Shown here: piece by piece, positions 1-5,148 of the stretch
How positions within the stretch are numbered: the first letter of the stretch is position 1
Layout of the letters: every line of letters starts with the position of its first letter
Source of the DNA: an uncultured Eubacteriales bacterium
GTDB lineage: Bacteria; Bacillota; Clostridia; Oscillospirales; Oscillospiraceae
Assembly (NCBI GenBank): GCA_900553135.1
Contig: USCO01000149.1
Span: 1 to 5,148, forward strand
DNA length: 5,148 bases
Direction of reading: 5' to 3'
The notes under the pieces: model-generated
Database searches by the model: none
What the model was told of the DNA's origin: nothing
What the model saw: only the letters and a program-made list of their open reading frames with translations
Made by a program: the position numbers and the translations under genes

Positions 1-2
1 AG

Positions 3-215
3 GCCCAGGGCATTGCGGGCGCCGTGACCGGCGACCTGTCCAAGTTCCAGGACGCTTCCTCCGTCTCCAGCTGGGCCACTGAGGCCATGGCTTGGGCGGT
101 GCAGAACGGCCTGATCTCCGGCAAGGACAACGGCAGCCTGGCGCCTCAGGACACCGCCACCCGTGCCGAGCTGGCTCAGATCATGATGCAGTTTGTCACC
201 GCTTCCGTGAAGTGA
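3..215 (+). CDS. SLH-domain surface protein, C-terminal end (5' partial)
   Basis: The frame is open from the left edge and stops at TGA 213-215, so only about the last 70 residues are visible; the GTG at 24 is an internal Val codon, not a start. The residues match an S-layer homology (SLH) repeat: an F-x-D start (KFQDASSVSSWA), then WATEAMAWAVQNGLISG, then a D-N-G-S-L-x-P segment and a TATRAELAQIMMQF end. SLH repeats usually occur in threes at a protein end and bind secondary cell-wall polysaccharide, holding exported proteins on the surface. This is probably the last repeat, because only six residues follow the conserved end. The catalytic or structural part of the protein lies upstream, so its specific function cannot be told. 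A strong terminator follows 38 bases after the stop, so this gene ends its transcription unit. Confidence 0.88.
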   Translation, partial: AQGIAGAVTGDLSKFQDASSVSSWATEAMAWAVQNGLISGKDNGSLAPQDTATRAELAQIMMQFVTASVK

Positions 216-253
216 CAGCTGCCACAGACCAAGCAAACTGATTCCGGTCTCAC

Positions 254-289
254 AAAGGCCTGCCCCAACTGGGGCAGGCCTTTCTTTTT
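254..289 (+). terminator. Rho-independent terminator of the SLH-protein gene
   Basis: A perfect 13-bp stem (254-266 pairing with 271-283) with an AACT tetraloop is followed directly by a T-rich tract (TTTCTTTTT, partly in the stem). The GC-rich core GGCCTGCCCC with a trailing U-run is a classic intrinsic terminator. It lies 38 bases after the upstream stop and separates that gene from the large phosphatase gene. Minus-strand activity looks weak, since only three T residues would follow in that direction. Confidence 0.93.
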
Positions 290-312
290 GCCCTCCCCTG
301 CTGAGAGGGGAG

Positions 313-341
313 CATACAGAGATTTTACATAAACTTGACAT
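313..341 (+). promoter_or_regulatory. Candidate PHO-box-like direct-repeat operator
   Basis: Two 7-base units, TTTACAT (324-330) and TTGACAT (335-341), are separated by the A-rich tetranucleotide AAAC. A weaker unit CATACAG (313-319) lies one step upstream with spacer AGAT. The ACA cores fall at 316, 327 and 338, exactly 11 bases apart. This 7-4-7 layout and 11-bp period is that of PhoB/PhoP binding sites (E. coli CTGTCAT-N4-CTGTCA; Bacillus TT(A/C/T)A(C/T)A hexamers about 5 bases apart). The gene downstream encodes phosphatase domains, as expected for a Pho-regulon member. The match is partial and judged by eye. TTGACA at 335-340 also equals the sigma-A -35 consensus, but no good -10 lies 16-18 bases downstream (ATGCCC at the 17-base position). 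A weak -10 candidate is TACCAT at 374-379. The transcription start is therefore unknown. Confidence 0.42.
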
Positions 342-418
342 GACTGCGGTGGAGAAGATGCCCCTGCTTGCTTTACCATAAATGCTGATCTGAAAGGATG
401 GATTTGCATTTCATTGTT

Positions 419-424
419 AAGGAG
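419..424 (+). promoter_or_regulatory. Ribosome-binding site AAGGAG of the large phosphatase gene
   Basis: AAGGAG matches the anti-Shine-Dalgarno core and ends 11 bases before ATG 436, a slightly long but usable spacing. It decides the start: an in-frame GTG at 424 overlaps this site and so cannot be served by it, while ATG 436 is followed at once by a convincing signal peptide. Confidence 0.75.
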
Positions 425-435
425 TGAGCAACGGC

Positions 436-3400
436 ATGAATCATCAAACTGCTCAGCTGTGGCGCAGACGGTGCGCCGCCCTGCTGATGACCAGCAGCAT
501 GCTGCTGGGGATGGTCCCCGGGGCGGCTGCCGCGCAGGGCGGAGACGGCCAGGCGGTGGATAGCTTGACCCTTCAGCCCGGCGAGACCACGGCGTCCCTC
601 AATTTGAACTGGTATGCTCCCAAGGGGACTGCCGACGCCAAGGTCAAGTTTGGCGACGTAACGGTGGACGCGGCGGAGAGCGAATTGACCACCCCCACCA
701 AGGTGGACGAGAGCAAATACACCGACACCGGCAAGATCGTGTGCAAGGCCACCGTTACCGGACTGGAGCCCGGCAAGACCTATGAGTACCAGATCTCCAA
801 CGACGGCGGAAGCACCTGGTCCAAGACCTACACCTATACCGCCCCCCAGGCGGATTCCTTCACCTTTGCCTTCACCAGCGACCCCCAGATCAAGGATGGC
901 GGGGAGACCAACGGCGAGGGCTGGAACCCTGCCGACGGCACCAACCAGACCGGCTGGGCCAAGATGATGGAGGAAGTGGCCCAGGCGGGCGCCACCCTTA
1001 TGGTCTCCGCCGGTGACCAGGTGGAGGACCAGAGCTGGGGCAAGTCCAGCGAGTACGCGGCCTTCTTTGCCCCTGAGGAGATGACCTCCATCGCCTATGC
1101 CCCCGCCGTGGGCAACCACGACCGCCACTATATGTTCGCCGACCACTTCAACCTGCCCAACGAGATGGACGTGGCGGAGGACGGAGAGTCTGGCGATGCG
1201 GACACCCTGGAGCAGGTAAAGACCACCTTCCGAGGCCAGAACTCCGGCACCAGCCAGAGCCACGGCAACTATATTCAGGCTACAGAGAGTGAGATCTCCA
1301 GCCAGAGCGACAGCAACGGCGTGACCCCCAATGAGGAGGGGTATTACGACTTCACCGAGCGCCGGGAGATGGAGACCAAGGGCAACTACTATTACCTCTA
1401 TAACAATGTGCTCTTCGTCACCCTGAACACCGGTGCCTATCCCGGCGGCAACGACGAGGAGAACGCGGAGGACCCCAGCGTGCCCAGCGCCTCCAAGGAC
1501 AATTCCGAGGCTGAGGCCATGGTGGAAAACTTCCGCCGCACCATGACCGCCGCCACCACGGAGTACGAAGGCCAGTATGACTGGCTCATCGTCACCCACC
1601 ACAAGTCCACCCAGACGGTGGCCAAGCACGCCGCCGACTCCGACATTGAGAACTATGTGGACGCCGGTTTTGAGCAGGTGATGGACGAGTTCGACGTGGA
1701 CTTTGTCCTGGCCGGCCACGACCATGTGTACTCCCGCAGCTATGTGCTGAAGGACGGGGAGCGCAACGCCGAGGCCCTGGACACCTACTACGATCCCGAC
1801 GGCACCATCTATCTCACCGGCAACTGCGCCAGCGACATGCAGTACTACACCCCCTTTGAGAAGCTGGACAAGAACGACAACGCCGACTATCCCCTCCTGG
1901 CCAACGGCGAGACCGGCTCCGAGGCCTACCTGGAAGGCAATCTGCCCTACGGCAACCAGGAGTACAACCAGGAATACAGCCCCAGCTACGCCCTCTTTGA
2001 CGTGGAGGGGGACACCATCTCGGTGAACGTGTACAACCTGGACGGGGACAGCGAGAACCCCGATTCCAAGCTCATTGACCACTTCACCGTCACCAAGAAC
2101 GCCGACGGCGGCGAGCAGACCCAGGGCCAGGAGAACGGCTCCGCCCAGCTGGATCTGACCAAGGTCGCCGGGTATACCTCCGGCCAGTTCAACGTGGACG
2201 GCGGCGTTATGGAGATCATCTCCTACAACACCGTCACCGGTTGGGCCTACGCCGTCAACGGCCAGTCCGGCCTGCTCACTGCCATCCCCCTGAAGACCCT
2301 GGAGGAGAAGTCCACCGTGGATCTGCTGGATGGCAACGATATCGACGTGAAGGCCCTGGTGGAGGCTGCGGACGATGGCTTTGCCTACGGCGACATGACC
2401 TCCGTGGCCGTGTCCCCCGACGGCACCACCCTGGCGGCGGCCCTCCAGGCTGAGGGCTATGCCGACGCGGGCCGTGTGGCCCTGTTCACCTGCAACGCCG
2501 ACGGCAGCCTGATCCTGAATCAGGTGGTCACCGTGGGCGTGCAGCCCGACATGGTGACCTTCGCCGACAACAACACCGTCCTCACCGCCAACGAGGGCGA
2601 GCCCCGCGAGGGCTACGGCGACGACGCCACCGACCCCAAGGGTTCGGTCAGCGTGGTAGACGTGGCCTCCGGCACCGCCCAGGTGGTGACCTTTGACACC
2701 TTTGACAGCCAGCGGGCCGCCCTGGTGGAAGCGGGCATCGTCCTGAAGAAGGACACCGCCCCCTCTGTGGACCTGGAGCCTGAGTACATTGCCGTCTCCG
2801 GCGGCAAGGCCTATGTGACCCTGCAGGAGAACAACGCCATCGCGGTGCTGGACATCGCCTCCAAGACCGTGACCGGCATCTACTCCGCCGGCTTTGAGGA
2901 CTACAGCACCACCTCCGTGGACATCGACAAGAAGGACGAGACCTACGCCCCCAAGACCTATGAGAGCCTCATGGGCATCCGCATGCCCGACGGTATCGCC
3001 GCCTTTGAGCAGGACGGCAAGACCTACCTGCTCACCGCCAACGAGGGCGACAGCCGGGAGTGGGGCGACTACCTCAACGAGGACGAGGTGAACTTCGGCA
3101 AGGAAGGGAAGACCTCTCCCACCGGCGCCATCACCGCCGAAAACTCCGGCCTCACCGGAAAGGTGGTCTTCTTCCTCAGCGAGGACTATGACGGCCTGAA
3201 CGCCCAGAAGGATTACCTCTTCGGCGGCCGCTCCTTCACCCTGTATGAGGTCACCGACGCCGGTATCCAGGAGGTCTACACCAGCGGCAGCGACTTTGAG
3301 CGCCTCACCGCCCAGTATTTCCCCGATTCCTTCAATACCTCCAACGACAATAACGTGCTGGATGACCGCTCCGGCAAGAAGGGCCCCGAGGCTGAGAGCG

Positions 3401-5148
3401 TCACCGTGGGCACTGTGGACGGCAAGACCTACGCCTTTGTGGCCCTGGAGCGCACCGGCGGCGTCATGGTCTATGACATCACCGACCCCGCCAATGTCTC
3501 CTACGTGAACTACATCAACTCCCGCGACTTCACCTCCACCGTCTCCGGCTCTGAGCAGTATGAGGATGGCGAGCTGGACAAGTGGGTCACCGGCGGCGAC
3601 GTGGCCCCCGAGGGCTTCGCCTTTGTGTCCGCCGACAACAGCCCCACCGGAGCGGCCCTGCTGCTCACCGCCTGCGAGGTGAGCGGTACCGTGGCGGTGT
3701 ACCAGCTGACCCCCGGCCAGGAGCAGCCCCTGCCCGAGGAGGATCTGCCCATCGCGGTGATCTCCGACACCCACCTGTACGACAGCTCTGAGCTGGGCAG
3801 CACGGGCGAGGCCTTTGAGGACTACCTCAACTCCGACCGCAAGATGCTGGTGGAGAGCGAGGCCATTCTGGACGCCGCCCTGGAGGAGATCGCCCAGAGC
3901 GACGTGAAGTACCTGCTCATCCCCGGCGACCTCACCAAGGACGGCGAGGAAGTGAACCATCAGCTCATGGCCGACAAGCTGGCCGCCTTTGAGGCGGAGA
4001 CCGGCATTCAGGTCTTTGTCATCAACGGCAACCACGATATCTCCAACGCCAACGCCGCGCGCTTTGAGGGCGACACCACCGTCCCCGTAGCCACCGTGGA
4101 TACCCAGGAGTTCCGCAGCATTTACGCTCAGTTCGGCTACGACGAGGCCGTGGCCCAGGACCTCAACTCCCTGTCCTATGCCGTTGATCTGGGCGACGAC
4201 TACCGCCTGATCGTCATGGACAGCGGCATCTACAACGACGACAAGGAGAACCCCGAACAGCAGACCGCCGGACGTCTCACCGAGAGCACCATGGCCTGGG
4301 TGAAGGAGCAGATCCAGGACGCCATTGCGGACGGCCGCCGTCCCGTGGGCATGATGCACCACGGCCTGGTGCCCCACACCTCCATCCAGCCCACCATGTT
4401 CTCCGAGTATCTGGTGGAGAATTACACCCAGGTGGCCCAGGAACTGGCCGACGCCGGCATGAACCTGGTGTTCACCGGCCACTTCCACTCCCAGGACGTG
4501 TCCATGACCACCACCCAGGAGGAGAACGTGCTGTATGACGTGGAGACCGGCTCTCTGGTCACCAGCCCCTGCCCCGTCCGCTATGTGTCCCTGGGTGAGG
4601 ATGAGTTTGGCTATACCACCGACCACATCACTGAGGTGGAAGGCATCGACAACTTCCCCGCCTACGCCGGACAGTTCCTGCAGGATGGCATGGAGGGCCT
4701 GGTGGAGTCCATGCTCCCCGCCGTGCTCATGCAGCTGGACCCCAGCCTGACCTATGAGCAGGCTGTGGCCGCCGCCCAGCAGATGGCCAACACCGAGCTG
4801 GTGCCCGACAGCGGCATCACCGTGAAATCCATGCTGGCCAGCGCCTTCGCCGCCCACTACGCCGGTGACGAGGAGATGCCCGCCCTGGTGGGTCAGATCG
4901 TGGCCCAGCTGGGCCAGAGCGAGAACCCCGCTTATCAGCTGCTGGCCTCTGTGACCACCGGCCTGTATACCGACGCCCAGCCCGGCGACCTCAACGAGAG
5001 CGGTCTGGTCCTGAGCCAGCTGCCCCAGGTGCCCTCTGAGGGCGGCGGCAGCTCCGGCGGCTCCAGCACCACCACCACTACCACCACCGACATCAACGGC
5101 ACCGTCATCAAGGTCGTTACCGACAAGACCACCGGCACCATCACCACC
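436..5148 (+). CDS. Secreted multidomain phosphatase: PAP-like metallophosphatase + choice-of-anchor I domain + second metallophosphatase (3' partial)
   Basis: The frame is open for 1571 codons without a stop and leaves the window. Start ATG 436 follows AAGGAG. Residues 1-33 are a signal peptide: basic WRRR, hydrophobic core, likely cleavage after GAAAA. Residues about 40-138 resemble the Fn3-like N-terminal domain of purple acid phosphatases (VTGLEPGKTYEYQIS). Residues about 144-440 are a calcineurin-like metallophosphatase with SDPQ (D149), GDQ (D194), GNHD (226-229), HH (388-389) and GHDHVYSRS (427 on); its beta-rich end reaches about 555. After a Gln/Gly-rich linker, about 572-1091 match the choice-of-anchor I family: LTANEGEP, DLEPEYIAV, AYVTLQENNA, LTANEGD, LERTGGVMVYDIT, APEGFAFV and VSGTVAVYQL. 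Residues about 1103-1400 are a second metallophosphatase with SDTHL (D1111, H1113), GDLT (D1165), GNHD (1198-1201), MMHHG (1306-1310) and GHFH (1348-1351). A helical tail to about 1530 leads into a Gly/Ser/Thr linker. The family roles imply metal-dependent phosphoester hydrolysis outside the cell; the substrate is unknown. The missing C-terminus probably holds an SLH or other wall anchor (inference). Confidence 0.93.
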   Translation, partial: MNHQTAQLWRRRCAALLMTSSMLLGMVPGAAAAQGGDGQAVDSLTLQPGETTASLNLNWYAPKGTADAKVKFGDVTVDAAESELTTPTKVDESKYTDTGKIVCKATVTGLEPGKTYEYQISNDGGSTWSKTYTYTAPQADSFTFAFTSDPQIKDGGETNGEGWNPADGTNQTGWAKMMEEVAQAGATLMVSAGDQVEDQSWGKSSEYAAFFAPEEMTSIAYAPAVGNHDRHYMFADHFNLPNEMDVAEDGESGDADTLEQVKTTFRGQNSGTSQSHGNYIQATESEISSQSDSNGVTPNEEGYYDFTERREMETKGNYYYLYNNVLFVTLNTGAYPGGNDEENAEDPSVPSASKDNSEAEAMVENFRRTMTAATTEYEGQYDWLIVTHHKSTQTVAKHAADSDIENYVDAGFEQVMDEFDVDFVLAGHDHVYSRSYVLKDGERNAEALDTYYDPDGTIYLTGNCASDMQYYTPFEKLDKNDNADYPLLANGETGSEAYLEGNLPYGNQEYNQEYSPSYALFDVEGDTISVNVYNLDGDSENPDSKLIDHFTVTKNADGGEQTQGQENGSAQLDLTKVAGYTSGQFNVDGGVMEIISYNTVTGWAYAVNGQSGLLTAIPLKTLEEKSTVDLLDGNDIDVKALVEAADDGFAYGDMTSVAVSPDGTTLAAALQAEGYADAGRVALFTCNADGSLILNQVVTVGVQPDMVTFADNNTVLTANEGEPREGYGDDATDPKGSVSVVDVASGTAQVVTFDTFDSQRAALVEAGIVLKKDTAPSVDLEPEYIAVSGGKAYVTLQENNAIAVLDIASKTVTGIYSAGFEDYSTTSVDIDKKDETYAPKTYESLMGIRMPDGIAAFEQDGKTYLLTANEGDSREWGDYLNEDEVNFGKEGKTSPTGAITAENSGLTGKVVFFLSEDYDGLNAQKDYLFGGRSFTLYEVTDAGIQEVYTSGSDFERLTAQYFPDSFNTSNDNNVLDDRSGKKGPEAESVTVGTVDGKTYAFVALERTGGVMVYDITDPANVSYVNYINSRDFTSTVSGSEQYEDGELDKWVTGGDVAPEGFAFVSADNSPTGAALLLTACEVSGTVAVYQLTPGQEQPLPEEDLPIAVISDTHLYDSSELGSTGEAFEDYLNSDRKMLVESEAILDAALEEIAQSDVKYLLIPGDLTKDGEEVNHQLMADKLAAFEAETGIQVFVINGNHDISNANAARFEGDTTVPVATVDTQEFRSIYAQFGYDEAVAQDLNSLSYAVDLGDDYRLIVMDSGIYNDDKENPEQQTAGRLTESTMAWVKEQIQDAIADGRRPVGMMHHGLVPHTSIQPTMFSEYLVENYTQVAQELADAGMNLVFTGHFHSQDVSMTTTQEENVLYDVETGSLVTSPCPVRYVSLGEDEFGYTTDHITEVEGIDNFPAYAGQFLQDGMEGLVESMLPAVLMQLDPSLTYEQAVAAAQQMANTELVPDSGITVKSMLASAFAAHYAGDEEMPALVGQIVAQLGQSENPAYQLLASVTTGLYTDAQPGDLNESGLVLSQLPQVPSEGGGSSGGSSTTTTTTTDINGTVIKVVTDKTTGTITT
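2581..2600 (+). repeat. 20-base repeat copy 1 in the choice-of-anchor I domain
   Basis: CTCACCGCCAACGAGGGCGA occurs here and again at 3031-3050, exactly 450 bases (150 codons) downstream in the same frame. Both encode LTANEG followed by an acidic residue (E here, D in copy 2), then a nearby R-E pair and an acidic/Gly segment. It most likely marks equivalent strands or loops of two propeller blades rather than a mobile or recombining element. Confidence 0.6.
3031..3050 (+). repeat. 20-base repeat copy 2 in the choice-of-anchor I domain
   Basis: This is the exact second copy of the sequence at 2581-2600. Here it encodes LTANEGD followed by SREWGDY, against LTANEGE followed by PREGYGD in the first copy. 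Both motifs are characteristic of the family, so the protein-level duplication is old. The nucleotide identity is probably due to strong codon preference acting on the same residues. Confidence 0.6.
5041..5088 (+). repeat. Gly/Ser-rich and (ACC)n poly-threonine linker coding repeat
   Basis: Codons 1536-1544 encode GGGSSGGSS, and codons 1545-1551 encode seven Thr residues (ACC six times, ACT once). Such low-complexity stretches are flexible spacers between a surface enzyme and its wall-anchoring part. The sequence after it, DINGTVIKVVTDKTTGTITT, is Thr-rich and looks like the start of a repetitive stalk that continues beyond the window. The trinucleotide run could vary in length by replication slippage, since any change in units of three keeps the frame. 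Confidence 0.75.

Noticed and set aside
293..312. Second hairpin (CTCCCCT / AGGGGAG, 7-bp stem, 6-base loop)
   Set aside because: No T-tract follows it, so it is not a second intrinsic terminator. It could be a minor structure after the main terminator, but nothing ties it to a function.
335..363. Standard sigma-A promoter built on the perfect TTGACA at 335-340
   Set aside because: The position 17 bases downstream reads ATGCCC and neighbouring spacings are no better, so a normal -35/-10 pair is not supported. The hexamer is better explained as part of the 11-bp repeat array.
176..409. Minus-strand 77-codon open frame across the intergenic region
   Set aside because: It crosses the terminator hairpin and the end of the SLH gene, has no recognisable domain, and its start lies within the region upstream of the phosphatase gene where regulatory signals are better supported.
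398..427. Nine-codon plus-strand frame (MDLHFIVKE) ending in the ribosome-binding site of the large gene
   Set aside because: Its own AAAGG lies directly against the ATG, too close to work well, and the peptide has no run of regulatory codons or attenuator structure around it. It was considered as a leader peptide, but the evidence is too thin.
373..4857. A 1494-codon open frame on the minus strand
   Set aside because: Its codons lie exactly opposite the sense codons of the large phosphatase gene, so it is interrupted only where the sense gene uses TTA, CTA or TCA. Those codons are absent from the whole visible sense frame because of strong G/C third-position preference. The translation is a His/Gly/Val-rich low-complexity product with no domain, while the sense frame shows clear catalytic motifs.
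573..5147. Many 60-97-codon open frames on both strands inside the large gene
   Set aside because: They overlap a convincing coding frame, give Pro/Arg/Ser/Thr-rich translations typical of out-of-frame GC-rich DNA, and show no recognisable domain.

Overview
This window looks like chromosomal DNA from a GC-rich, SLH-bearing Gram-positive gut-type anaerobe. My best guess is an Oscillospiraceae/Flavonifractor-like Clostridia, inferred from four things: strong G/C preference at third codon positions, an AAGGAG ribosome-binding site, S-layer homology (SLH) surface anchoring, and a Gly/Ser/Thr linker style often seen there. No rRNA or other taxonomic marker is present, so this placement is an inference.

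Layout. Positions 1-215 hold the last part of an SLH-domain surface protein whose start lies upstream. The 220-base gap 216-435 holds a strong Rho-independent terminator (254-289), a candidate PHO-box-like array of 11-bp-spaced direct repeats (313-341), and the ribosome-binding site of the next gene. From 436 to the last base one very large plus-strand reading frame stays open for 1571 codons and runs off the window. It accounts for over 90% of the sequence.

The large gene encodes a secreted multidomain protein. In order it has a signal peptide, a fibronectin-like N-terminal domain of the purple-acid-phosphatase type, a first calcineurin-like metallophosphatase domain, a choice-of-anchor I beta-propeller-like domain of about 520 residues, a second and different calcineurin-like metallophosphatase domain, a helical tail, and a Gly/Ser/Thr-rich linker that leads into an anchor not seen here. 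Both phosphatase domains keep nearly all metal-binding motifs. The likely role is release of phosphate from organic phosphoesters at the cell surface. A PHO-box-like site upstream would fit induction under phosphate starvation, but that is a hypothesis.

The most interesting points are the two-phosphatase/propeller fusion in one polypeptide, the phosphate-regulation-like direct repeats upstream, and the altered metal-ligand motif in the first phosphatase domain. A nearly 4.5-kb open frame on the minus strand is a codon-usage shadow, not a gene.
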